NCBI GenBank assembly: GCA_958439205.1
Contig: OY288189.1
Coordinates: 2,247,001-2,311,000 of the forward strand
Length of the DNA: 64,000 nucleotides
Reading direction: 5' to 3'
From: an uncultured Allorhizobium sp.
GTDB taxonomy: Bacteria > Pseudomonadota > Alphaproteobacteria > Rhizobiales > Rhizobiaceae
In this document: one piece after another, positions 56,220 through 64,000 of the stretch
Layout: every line of letters starts with the position of its first letter
Position numbering within the stretch: position 1 is the first letter of the stretch
Made by a program: the position numbers and the translations under genes
The notes under the pieces: generated by a model
The model's input: the letters and a program-made list of their open reading frames with translations, nothing else
Databases searched by the model: none
What the model was told of the DNA's origin: nothing

Positions 56220-56902
56220 GCGGACTTCTGCTTCCCTACGCTTCTTATGATGCCCATGTACGTTAGCGCTCAAGTCTGTCCACTTTCGTCGACCAATCCA
56301 ACGAAAGCACGGCAGTTCCGGTTAGAGTGCTGAGGTTCCCTCGTCAAACGGGAGGACCTTCTGCTGCGTCGCGAGCGAGCGGGCAATGGCGACACACTGT
56401 TGTTGGTCTCCCGACAACAGGTCTGGATAGATCTAGGAAGCGGTCCTCAACGCCAATAACCGCGTTCCTTGACAAGCTTCAAGGTCTCAATCTTTTCATC
56501 GCGACTGCCGTCGTTGCATTCATGCTCTCCCGTTTTGTGCGGAACACCTTAACTTAGTGTCCAGGAAACCGGCAGCACACCGCATCTTGTTAGTTCGATC
56601 GTCTCAACTCCAGAACGACTTGCGACAACCACGGCAAAAGCGCGGCTGCATGGTCGCCCCCCGGAATAGCCCCCAAGATTGTGACTGGGCTCCGAAATAT
56701 CCAGATTGGATAAGCCCGTTGTGGCACAGCCCATGTCGCTGGGCCATCATCTGTTCGTAGCGGAGGAGATGCTGCTGGAGAAGCAAAGGGTTGAGGCGTC
56801 GGTATGTGTATCGGCGAGATCGACTGTGCTGGTGACATTTTCAGCAGTTGCACGCTGGCCGCTGGCTGGGGTTGGGGCCGTTTTGACGGTTGAGGAGGGA
56901 AT
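56220..56902. other. Gene-free boundary stretch
   Basis: 683 bp between higA and the ABC operon, with a mixed composition and only chance ORFs. It marks the end of the accessory patchwork and must contain the ABC operon promoter. I cannot support any gene or insertion sequence here. Confidence 0.5.
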
Positions 56903-58030
56903 ATGAGAAACACAGTGAAAACCACGCGCCGCGCTGCCTTGGCGTTCGCGCTCGCAGCCTCGGGATCGCTCTATGGTATAAGTGCCAATAGCGCCGAGGT
57001 AAATCTCGCGAAGGATAAGGTCGGCAAGCCGGCTGACATGCAGGATATCTCGCAATTCTGCGGCACCAAGGAAATCAAGGTCGCATTGGCGGACGGCTAT
57101 GGCGCCAATTCCTGGCGCAAGATCACCCGGGCCGAATTCGAGGCCGAGGCCAAGAAATGCCCGAATATCAAGGAAGTCCGTTATACTGATGCGCAGGGTA
57201 ACGTGCAGAAAGCCATTTCCGATATCCAGGGGCTCGTCGCGCAGAAGTTCGACGTGATCCTCGTTTTCCCCGATGGCGGTGAAGCTGTCGTCCGCGCCAT
57301 GCGCAAGGCCACCGCGGCCGGCGCGGTCGTCATCCCCTACATGGTCGGTGCGAACTTCCCTGGAGAGCGTGGCACGGATTTCGAGATGGTCGTGACCGAA
57401 AGCGTCGACGCCAATGGTCGCGTCAAGGCGCAGTGGATTGCCGATCACCTGAAAGGCAAGGGCAACGTCATCGTTCTCGGCGGTACGCCGGGTAATCCGA
57501 CCTCGGCGGCCGAAGCCGTAGGATGGAAGGAAGTCTTTGCTAAGTATCCCGACATCAAGGTGCTTGAAGGTCCGGTAACGACCAATTGGGATCCGGCTGA
57601 AACGCAGCGCGTCATGTCAGGTCTGCTGGCGAAGTATCCGCAGATCGACGCCGTTTACTCCGATTATGGTCTCGGTTCTATGGGCGCGCTGCGCGCCTTC
57701 GTGGCCGCTGGCCGCAAGGTCCCGCTCTGGGCGGCGCAGGATGCCAACGAACTCGGCTGCTTCTGGCAGGAAAACAAGGCGGACAATCCCGACTTCCAGA
57801 TGGGCAATGTGTCCGGTCGCAACTGGATCGTCCGCCTCGCGCTGCGCAAGGCAGTGGCCGCTTCACAAGGCATCGACAACACGGAGCCGTCGATCATCGA
57901 GCTCCCCCTCGTCGAAGACAGCTTCTCGACTGATGCGAAGCTGCAGCCGGCCTGCGACAAGTCGCTGCCGTCTGACGCGCTGCTCTCTTCCGGCCTGTCG
58001 GTCGAGGAACTGAAGGCACTCTTCGAGTGA
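56903..58030 (+). CDS. ABC transporter substrate-binding protein (sugar-type)
   Basis: A 375-residue periplasmic binding protein of the Peripla_BP_4 (ribose/xylose-type) group. The signal peptide is about 1-32, with a twin-arginine in TTRRAALAFALAAS, so export could be by Tat or Sec. The mature protein shows the two-lobe pattern KEIKVALADGYGANSWRKITRAEFEAEAK, QKAISDIQGLVAQKFDVILVFPDGGEAV and IDAVYSDYGLGSMGALRAF. First gene of the operon with the permeases, an amidohydrolase and a CobW protein; the ligand may be a nitrogen compound and not a sugar. Confidence 0.92.
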   Translation: MRNTVKTTRRAALAFALAASGSLYGISANSAEVNLAKDKVGKPADMQDISQFCGTKEIKVALADGYGANSWRKITRAEFEAEAKKCPNIKEVRYTDAQGNVQKAISDIQGLVAQKFDVILVFPDGGEAVVRAMRKATAAGAVVIPYMVGANFPGERGTDFEMVVTESVDANGRVKAQWIADHLKGKGNVIVLGGTPGNPTSAAEAVGWKEVFAKYPDIKVLEGPVTTNWDPAETQRVMSGLLAKYPQIDAVYSDYGLGSMGALRAFVAAGRKVPLWAAQDANELGCFWQENKADNPDFQMGNVSGRNWIVRLALRKAVAASQGIDNTEPSIIELPLVEDSFSTDAKLQPACDKSLPSDALLSSGLSVEELKALFE

Positions 58031-58100
58031 GCTTCAGTCATGTGGGCCGCTCCGGCGGCCCGCATGAGGCGTCTTGGCGCAACAATGGGGGGGAGGGATC

Positions 58101-59105
58101 ATGAACAGTCTGGATGGACGCGCGTCGGCTGGCGGGCTCTCGGCATCGCCACTTTCGGCCATCACCCGCTGGCTCGGTAGCGGCGATGGCCTTGCCTTGT
58201 CTGCGGTCATGGTGCTGATCCTGGTTTCGGCGATCCTTGCCCCCAGTTCGCTGTCCTATCCCGCGCTGTATGCCATGCTGCCCTTTGCCGCCATTCTGGG
58301 CGTCGCCGCGATCGGCCAGCAGCTTGTCATCCAGCAAAAGGGTCTGGACCTTTCGGCGGGCGGCATCATCTCGCTGGTCTGCGTGCTGGCGACCTATCAA
58401 CTGCCCGATGCCGCGCCGCTCGGGACCGTGCTCGGTCGTTGTGCACTTGCCATCGTGGCAGCCGCCGCCGCCGGGGCGATCAATGGTCTCCTGATCGTCC
58501 GGCTGCGCATCGCGCCGCTTGTCACCACGATCGGCATGAACGCCGTGCTCATGGGGTTCGTTCTCTGGCTCTCGAATGGCATTCCCGGTAACGCGCCTGG
58601 TCTGCTCGATGCTTTTGCCCTTGGTCGGACTTTCGGGCTTCCCAATACCGTGCTGGCGCTCATTCTTGTCACGGTCGTCGTGGCCTTTGTACTCAATCGC
58701 ACCATCTCTGGTCGGCGCTTTGTGCTTTCGGGCACCAACAGCGCCGCCGCACGCGCTGCGGGCATCCGGACCGAACGGTATGAGATCGGCTCCTATGTCC
58801 TTGCCGCCGTGCTCTACGCGCTGGCTGGGATTCTACTGGCGGGCCTTCTGAAAGTGCCCAACCTCAATGTCGGGCAGACCTATCTTCTGGCGACTGTTGC
58901 CGCGGTCGTCATTGGCGGCAGCTCGCTGCTTGGCGGACGGGCAAGCCCGGTTGCAACCGTGATCGGCGCGATATTCATGACCCAGCTTGGCCAGATGCTG
59001 ATCGCCGCCGGTCTGGAGCGCTCCGTCCAATACATCCTGCAGGGTGCCATCGTCATTGTCGGTGCTAGTGTCCACGCAATCTTGCCGCGGTGGATGGGAA
59101 GATGA
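58101..59105 (+). CDS. ABC transporter permease (RbsC-like)
   Basis: A 334-residue inner-membrane permease of the CUT2/branched-chain type with 8-10 helices. ATIGQQLVIQQKGLDLSAGGIISL is the conserved N-terminal block, and the coupling helix AARAAGIRTERYEIGSYVLAAVLYALAGILL lies near 215-245. ATG 58101 follows GGGGGGAGGGATC. It overlaps the next gene by 4 bp (ATGA). Confidence 0.93.
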   Translation: MNSLDGRASAGGLSASPLSAITRWLGSGDGLALSAVMVLILVSAILAPSSLSYPALYAMLPFAAILGVAAIGQQLVIQQKGLDLSAGGIISLVCVLATYQLPDAAPLGTVLGRCALAIVAAAAAGAINGLLIVRLRIAPLVTTIGMNAVLMGFVLWLSNGIPGNAPGLLDAFALGRTFGLPNTVLALILVTVVVAFVLNRTISGRRFVLSGTNSAAARAAGIRTERYEIGSYVLAAVLYALAGILLAGLLKVPNLNVGQTYLLATVAAVVIGGSSLLGGRASPVATVIGAIFMTQLGQMLIAAGLERSVQYILQGAIVIVGASVHAILPRWMGR

Positions 59106-61600
59106 ACATGATGTCTAACCCCTGCGATGCGCGGGCAGCGCTCCGTCCTGTCATGGAATTGCGCACTGTTACCAAGACCTATGGTGCTGTTACTGCGCTG
59201 AAGGATGTCAGCCTGGCGCTCGTTCCCGGCCAGATCCACGCGATCGTTGGTGAAAACGGCGCGGGCAAGTCGACACTGATAAACATTGCGTCCGGCGTCG
59301 TTCGCGCCAATGGCGGCGAGATCGTCTTCGACGGAACTGTGGTTGCCGATGCCTCGCCGGCCGCCATGCGGCGTCTCGGCGTCGCTGTCGTGCATCAGCA
59401 TCCGGCACTGGCGCCGGACCTCACGGTGCGGGAAAATATCGCGCTCGGTCTCGACGCCGGCATGCCCGATGCGGGCGCGGTGGCGGCGGCGCTGGCTGAG
59501 ATTGCCGCGGGTGGCATGTCGATCCATCCCGACGACCGGCTCTCGGAACTGACCATCGCTCAATGGCATGTGGTGGAGATCGCCAAGGCGCTGCTGCTGA
59601 AGCCCCGTGTCCTGATCCTGGATGAACCGACCGAACCTTTCGGCAAGGGCGAGGTGGAGCGGCTGTTTGGTCTTCTGCGCACCTGCGCAGCGCGCGGCGT
59701 CGCCATCGTGTATATTTCGCACCGGCTGCGGGAAGTGCTTGACCTTGCCGACATGGTCACCGTGATCCGCGATGGCCGGCATATCGGCTCGATGCCGCGC
59801 GCCGAGGTCCACGAGGAAATGGTCGTCGCGATGATTGCCGGACGCACCATGGACCGCCTGTTTCCGGAAAAGACGCCGCACCAGGGACCCGTCGTTCTTT
59901 CCGTCGATCGCCTGAGTGGCGATGGCTTCGATAGCATCTCCATCGATCTTCCCGCCGGCTTGATCGTTGGTCTTGCGGGCATCGAAGGGCAGGGGCAGCG
60001 CGCCTTCTTGCGCGCACTTGCCGGCCTGCAATTCTTCTCCGGGTCGGTTCACTGCGAAGGTGAGAAGATCGAAAGCGGCGACCGGGCGCGGGTTGTTGCC
60101 AGCCGCATCGGCTTCATCACCGACGATCGCCACGCGGAAGGCCTATTCAAGACGCTCCCTTTGACGGAAAACCTGACGGTGCCGATCCTGCCGCAGATCC
60201 TGCGCAACCGGCTGATATCGCCGGCGCGCGAGGCGGCGCTTGCGGGCGAGATGATGGAGCGTTTCGCGGTCAAGGCGCCGAGCATGAATGCCACGCCGGC
60301 CCAGCTCTCCGGCGGCAACCAGCAGAAGCTCCTGCTGTCACGCGAGCTCGCAGCCAAGCCCCGCGTGCTGCTGGTCGACGAGCCGACGAAGGGCGTCGAT
60401 GTCGGAGCACGCTTTGAAATCTATCAGGCGCTGCGCAAGCTCGCAGCCGATGGCACGGCCGTGCTCGTCCTCTGTTCCGATGCGCTCGAACTGCAGGGAC
60501 TTTGCGATCGGGTACATGTCTTTTCCGGCGGTCGTGTAGCGGAAACGCTCGACGGCGATGACGTCACGGAAACCCGTATTGCGGCTGCCATGATTTCCGG
60601 TGGCGGCAGCGGGGTTGATACGACCGTCAAGGCGCAGTCCACCAAGTTTTCGCGCTTCCTGAAGGGCGATCTCGCCCCGATCATTCCGGTCGGTCTGGTG
60701 ACATTGGCCATTATGGCGGCGGCGACCGTCATCAATCCCTATTACTTGACGGAACAGAACCTTTCGGGTCTGGCAAGCCTTCTGGCCATCCTCGTCTTCA
60801 TCGCGATTGGTCAGGCGATGGTCTTCTCGATTGGCGGCATTGACCTTTCCTCCGGGCCGCTTGCCGGCCTGATGGTCGTGCTCGCCTCGTTTCTGATCAC
60901 CAATGACGGTGGCAATCTTGCGCTGAGCATCGCCGCCTGTCTGGCAATTGCTCTCCTTGTTGGCCTGTTGCATGCGGCCACGATCCTTTCGCTTAGTCTG
61001 CCGCCGATCGTGGTGACGCTCGCAACCTATGCCGCGATCGGCGGGGTTTCGCTGCTGCTGCGGCCGGAACCGGCGGGCACGATCAATTTTGACTACATGG
61101 ATGCCATTGCAGCGCCCGTGTTCGGCATTCCGCTCGGACTTCTTCTGGCCCTGGTCGCCATTGTCGCCATGGGTTTGCTGCTGCGGACATCCCGCCTGGG
61201 CCGCAGCATGCGGGCCTGGGGTTCCGATGCGGCGGTGGCGAGTCGCCTGGGCATCCGCATGGGTCGTGTCACTTTCGTCGCCTATGGGCTCAGCGCTGTG
61301 TGCTCAGGCACGGCGGGTTTGCTGCTCGCAGCTCAGATCGGCACGGGTTCCGCCAGCACCGGCACGGAATATACATTGACTGGGATCACTGCCTTCGTCA
61401 TCAGCGGCGCCAGTATTGCCGGGGGGCGATTGTCCATAGCCTCGATCCTGATGGCGTGCCTGCTGGTTCAGGTGACGCTGAACGTGACGACCTTTCTCAA
61501 CATCGATACCGCCTGGCAGCAATGGCTTATCGGCGCCGCTATCATCGCGGGTGCCGCGGTATTCTCGCAACTTCGCGGCCAAAGCCGCAACCACGGATAA
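59102..61600 (+). CDS. Fused ABC double ATPase and permease
   Basis: An 832-residue fusion. Residues about 18-245 form the first nucleotide-binding domain (Walker A GENGAGKS at 50-57; signature LSELTIAQWHVVEIAKAL; Walker B LILDEPTEPFGKGE). About 250-500 form the second, with a degenerate Walker A (GIEGQGQR) as is usual in RbsA, but an intact LSGGNQQKLLLSREL signature and LLVDEPTKGVDVGAR. From about 525 to 832 it is a full RbsC-like permease (IAIGQAMVFSIGGIDLSSGPLAG; SRLGIRMGRVTFVAYGLSAVCSG). RbsA and RbsC are normally separate. The importer would pair this permease with the free one upstream. Confidence 0.93.
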   Translation: MNMMSNPCDARAALRPVMELRTVTKTYGAVTALKDVSLALVPGQIHAIVGENGAGKSTLINIASGVVRANGGEIVFDGTVVADASPAAMRRLGVAVVHQHPALAPDLTVRENIALGLDAGMPDAGAVAAALAEIAAGGMSIHPDDRLSELTIAQWHVVEIAKALLLKPRVLILDEPTEPFGKGEVERLFGLLRTCAARGVAIVYISHRLREVLDLADMVTVIRDGRHIGSMPRAEVHEEMVVAMIAGRTMDRLFPEKTPHQGPVVLSVDRLSGDGFDSISIDLPAGLIVGLAGIEGQGQRAFLRALAGLQFFSGSVHCEGEKIESGDRARVVASRIGFITDDRHAEGLFKTLPLTENLTVPILPQILRNRLISPAREAALAGEMMERFAVKAPSMNATPAQLSGGNQQKLLLSRELAAKPRVLLVDEPTKGVDVGARFEIYQALRKLAADGTAVLVLCSDALELQGLCDRVHVFSGGRVAETLDGDDVTETRIAAAMISGGGSGVDTTVKAQSTKFSRFLKGDLAPIIPVGLVTLAIMAAATVINPYYLTEQNLSGLASLLAILVFIAIGQAMVFSIGGIDLSSGPLAGLMVVLASFLITNDGGNLALSIAACLAIALLVGLLHAATILSLSLPPIVVTLATYAAIGGVSLLLRPEPAGTINFDYMDAIAAPVFGIPLGLLLALVAIVAMGLLLRTSRLGRSMRAWGSDAAVASRLGIRMGRVTFVAYGLSAVCSGTAGLLLAAQIGTGSASTGTEYTLTGITAFVISGASIAGGRLSIASILMACLLVQVTLNVTTFLNIDTAWQQWLIGAAIIAGAAVFSQLRGQSRNHG

Positions 61601-61617
61601 ACGGTGAGGAGCATTTT

Positions 61618-63006
61618 ATGTCGACCATATTGATCAAAGGCGCAACCATTCTCAGCATGGACCCGGCGGTCGGTGAACTTCATCGTGGCGATATCCTGAT
61701 CAAGGATGACAAGATCGCCGATATCGGGCCGAGCATCGAGGCGGCGGCAGATGAGACGATCGAGGCGGCCGGCATGATCGCCATCCCCGGCTTCGTTGAT
61801 ACCCATCGGCACACCTGGCAGTCGCTTCTGCGGTCCACTGGGGCGGACTGGACGCTGGCGCAGTATTTCGCGGGCGTTCGCGGCGTGATGGGCGATCTCT
61901 ACACGCCCGACGACATGTATGTCGCCAACCTGCTCGGCTCGCTGGAAGCGCTGGATGCCGGTATCACCACGCTGTACGACTGGTCGCACAACAACAACAC
62001 GCCGGATCACTCCGACGCCGCCGTGAAGGGGCTGAAGGATGCGGGCATGCGCGCTGTCTTCGGCTACGGCAACTCCAACCAGGAATGGTTTCCGGTCAGC
62101 AACAAGCCGACCAATTTCGATGATGTGAAGCGCGTGCGTGACACGCATTTTGCATCAGATGACGGTCTCGTCACCATGTCCTTTGCCGCGCGCGGTCCGC
62201 AGTTTGCCACGCTCGACATCACGGAAGAGGATTTCCGCAAGGCGCGCGATCTGGGGCTCAGGATCACCGTTCACGTCGGCGATGGTCTCTGGGGCATGAA
62301 CAAACCGCTGGTCCAGCTGAACGATCGGGGCCTGCTTGCTGATGACACGACCTATGTCCACTGCACGACGCTGCATGATGAGGATTTCAAGCTGATGGCC
62401 GACACCGGAGGCACGGCCTCCATCTCGCCGGATCTGGAACTGAATATGGGCCACGGCTTCCCGCCTACGCTCAAGCTGCTGCAGTATGGCATTCGTCCGT
62501 CCATCTCGATCGATATTGTCACTACAGTCGCCGGCGATATGTTCAATGCCATGCGGGCGCTTCTTTCCGGCACGCGTTCTGTCGTCAACAACGCCGCACT
62601 TGAGGAAAAGCGCACCGTTGATCCGCTGCCGCTGATGACGCGCGACGTTCTGGAATTCGCCACGCTGCGCGGTGCAATTGCCTCTGGTCTTGGCCACAAG
62701 ACGGGTTCGCTCACCCAGGGCAAGCAGGCCGATATCGTGTTGATCAACACCAACAGCCTCAACATGTTCCCGGTCAATCATGCCCCTGGCGCAGTCGTCG
62801 AGGCCGCCCATGTCGGGAATATCGACTCTGTCTTCGTGGCCGGCAAGGCGCGCAAGCGCAATGGCAAGCTTCTGGGCGTGGATGTCGCAGCGCTGCGCAA
62901 GCGGGTCGATGTGGCACGCGACGGTCTGTTCGGTCGGGCCGGCGTACCGACGGATGGTTCCTGGCTTCCGCGCCCCTATGGCTCGGCCGAAGAGTCAGAA
63001 TTCTGA
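61618..63006 (+). CDS. Metal-dependent amidohydrolase/deaminase (COG0402 type)
   Basis: A 462-residue cytoplasmic hydrolase of the amidohydrolase superfamily. An N-terminal beta sandwich (about 1-55), then PGFVDTHRHTWQSL with metal ligands His63 and His65, further His in RITVHVGDG and YVHCTTLHDE, and the catalytic Asp in SISIDIVTTVAGDMF. The closing sandwich segment TQGKQADIVLINTNSL is typical. The family deaminates or hydrolyses N-heterocycles and related compounds. GGTGAGGAG precedes ATG 61618. It follows the ABC genes by 17 bp and probably acts on the imported compound. Confidence 0.92.
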   Translation: MSTILIKGATILSMDPAVGELHRGDILIKDDKIADIGPSIEAAADETIEAAGMIAIPGFVDTHRHTWQSLLRSTGADWTLAQYFAGVRGVMGDLYTPDDMYVANLLGSLEALDAGITTLYDWSHNNNTPDHSDAAVKGLKDAGMRAVFGYGNSNQEWFPVSNKPTNFDDVKRVRDTHFASDDGLVTMSFAARGPQFATLDITEEDFRKARDLGLRITVHVGDGLWGMNKPLVQLNDRGLLADDTTYVHCTTLHDEDFKLMADTGGTASISPDLELNMGHGFPPTLKLLQYGIRPSISIDIVTTVAGDMFNAMRALLSGTRSVVNNAALEEKRTVDPLPLMTRDVLEFATLRGAIASGLGHKTGSLTQGKQADIVLINTNSLNMFPVNHAPGAVVEAAHVGNIDSVFVAGKARKRNGKLLGVDVAALRKRVDVARDGLFGRAGVPTDGSWLPRPYGSAEESEF

Positions 63007-63019
63007 TCAGGCGGACGTG

Positions 63020-64000
63020 ATGCTGACCTTTGAGACTCCAGGGACGGGACCGGACAAGGGCGTGGTCGCCATGCCTCAGCGGGTTCCCGTCTTTGTGGTC
63101 ACGGGGTATCTGGGAAGTGGCAAGACCACGCTGATCGCCGAACTGCTCCAGGCGCCTGACATGGCCGGCACGGCCGTGATCGTAAACGAACTGGCTGAGA
63201 TCGGGATTGATCAGGCCGTCATCGGAGACGTCAACACAAGCGAGGTCGTGCTGCTGTCCAATGGCTGCCTGTGTTGCGGACGCGGGACGGACCTTTCGAA
63301 CACGGTGCGGCGGCTCATTGCCGGCAGCCGCGCCAATGGGCAGAACCTCCGGCGGATCCTGATTGAAACCAGCGGCGCGGCCGATCCGGGCCCGATTCTG
63401 CGCCAGATATGCTTTGATCCGCAGCTGCGCAGTCACCTGCGCTATGGCGGCGTGCTGTGCCTGTTCGACACGATGTTCGGAGATGGTCTCCTGCAGCGCG
63501 ATCCGGTGGGCTACCGCCAGATTGCGCTCGCCGACATGGTTCTTCTGACCAAGGTTGACATGAGCGGCACGGATGCTTGCCGTGAGGCCCGCCGGAAGGT
63601 CGGCTTGCTGAATGGGGTTGCCGTCATCTCGGATGATCGCCAACAGGCCAGCACCTTTCTCGTCGGCGGCACAGGCGCCGTCGGTCGTACCGGCAGCCAG
63701 TCCTGGCTCGGGGCGGCTGTCGAGGCCGAGGACAAGAAACATCCGCAGACGATCGCCACGTGGACGGTTCGGATATCCGGCGTCATCGACTGGACGCGCG
63801 CGGAACTGTCGATGCGCCATGTCTACGATCGGCTTGGCGAGGCTGTGTTGCGGACAAAGGGGCTGATCCACACCAAAGGCGATCCGCGTCCGCTCGTCAT
63901 CCACGGGATCAATCGGCATTTCCATCGGCCGCTGAGATTGAAGGCTTGGGAGGGCGAGCCTGAAACACGCCTGGTCATCATCGGCATGGCCCAGGCCGAG
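63020..64000 (+). CDS. CobW/COG0523-family metallochaperone GTPase, partial
   Basis: 327 codons are present, and the gene runs off the right edge. Walker A VTGYLGSGKTTL (about 28-39), the metal-binding CLCC (Cys83-x-Cys85-Cys86 in NGCLCCG), ETSGAADPGP and the guanine-specificity TKVD (usually NKxD) are visible, then the CobW C-terminal domain starts at about 235. These GTPases deliver zinc or other metals to client enzymes. Being directly downstream of a metal amidohydrolase, that enzyme is the likely client. ATG 63020 is chosen; ATG 63071 is an alternative. Confidence 0.93.
   Translation, partial: MLTFETPGTGPDKGVVAMPQRVPVFVVTGYLGSGKTTLIAELLQAPDMAGTAVIVNELAEIGIDQAVIGDVNTSEVVLLSNGCLCCGRGTDLSNTVRRLIAGSRANGQNLRRILIETSGAADPGPILRQICFDPQLRSHLRYGGVLCLFDTMFGDGLLQRDPVGYRQIALADMVLLTKVDMSGTDACREARRKVGLLNGVAVISDDRQQASTFLVGGTGAVGRTGSQSWLGAAVEAEDKKHPQTIATWTVRISGVIDWTRAELSMRHVYDRLGEAVLRTKGLIHTKGDPRPLVIHGINRHFHRPLRLKAWEGEPETRLVIIGMAQAE

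Noticed and set aside
56706-56906. 66-codon plus-strand ORF just before the ABC binding protein
   Set aside because: Its stop overlaps the next start, which looked like coupling, but the sequence has no family character and no ribosome site.

Overview
The window is about 60% GC. It carries a core-gene order typical of the alphaproteobacterial family Rhizobiaceae: carB, then carA - GatB/YqeY protein - dnaG - (cyclase) - rpoD, with an ArgP/LysE pair, a DUF1476-type ATPase-inhibitor relative and a YjbQ protein nearby. I read it as the chromosome of a Rhizobium/Agrobacterium-like bacterium. The genus cannot be fixed from the sequence alone.

Region 1 (1-20 kb): a DUF2235 hydrolase running off the left edge, a DMT exporter, an ArsR-AHSA1-AHSA1 operon whose last gene is frameshifted, carB, a 2H-phosphoesterase-like protein, a dCache chemoreceptor, an amidase, a zinc alcohol dehydrogenase, a GST, a YpfJ-type metalloprotease, a DUF2938 membrane protein, a MATE exporter, carA and the YqeY protein. 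Region 2 (19-29 kb): dnaG, a membrane class III cyclase and rpoD, with a BrnTA and a VapBC toxin-antitoxin module inserted on either side, then a TonB-like DUF930 protein and an M20 amidohydrolase. Region 3 (29-39 kb): divergent LysE exporter and ArgP-like regulator, several small proteins, and a three-gene molybdenum aldehyde oxidoreductase of the PaoABC type.

Region 4 (38.97-44.97 kb) is a small accessory island. It starts at an intact tRNA-Ser(CGA) and has a complete tyrosine recombinase. It ends at a 128-bp near-perfect copy of the tRNA and its upstream flank; that copy has a changed anticodon and has lost its acceptor 3' end. Cargo: a hypothetical membrane protein, an hsdM remnant, and a compact two-gene unit (COG3586-type PD-(D/E)XK-like protein plus a membrane-anchored coiled-coil protein) that I consider the best candidate for an undescribed, possibly defensive, system.

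Region 5 (45-50.5 kb) is a polysaccharide cluster with a Wzy-like polymerase, an acyltransferase, a GH5 glycanase and a Wzz/GumC-like protein but no glycosyltransferase; a LuxR regulator follows in the opposite orientation. Region 6 (52-56.3 kb) is a patchwork: PACE exporter, DMT and LysE exporters, a frameshifted phage/plasmid-type HTH protein and a HigBA module. Region 7 (56.9-64 kb) is a tight operon: sugar-type ABC binding protein, permease, an unusual fusion of a double ATPase with a second permease, a metal-dependent amidohydrolase, and a CobW/COG0523 metallochaperone GTPase cut by the right edge. It looks like uptake and hydrolysis of one small nitrogen compound, with metal supply for the hydrolase.

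Three probable one-base indels (near 2305, 39950 and 55280) suggest either recent gene decay or residual assembly errors. Several clean palindromic operators can be seen upstream of regulator or antitoxin genes.
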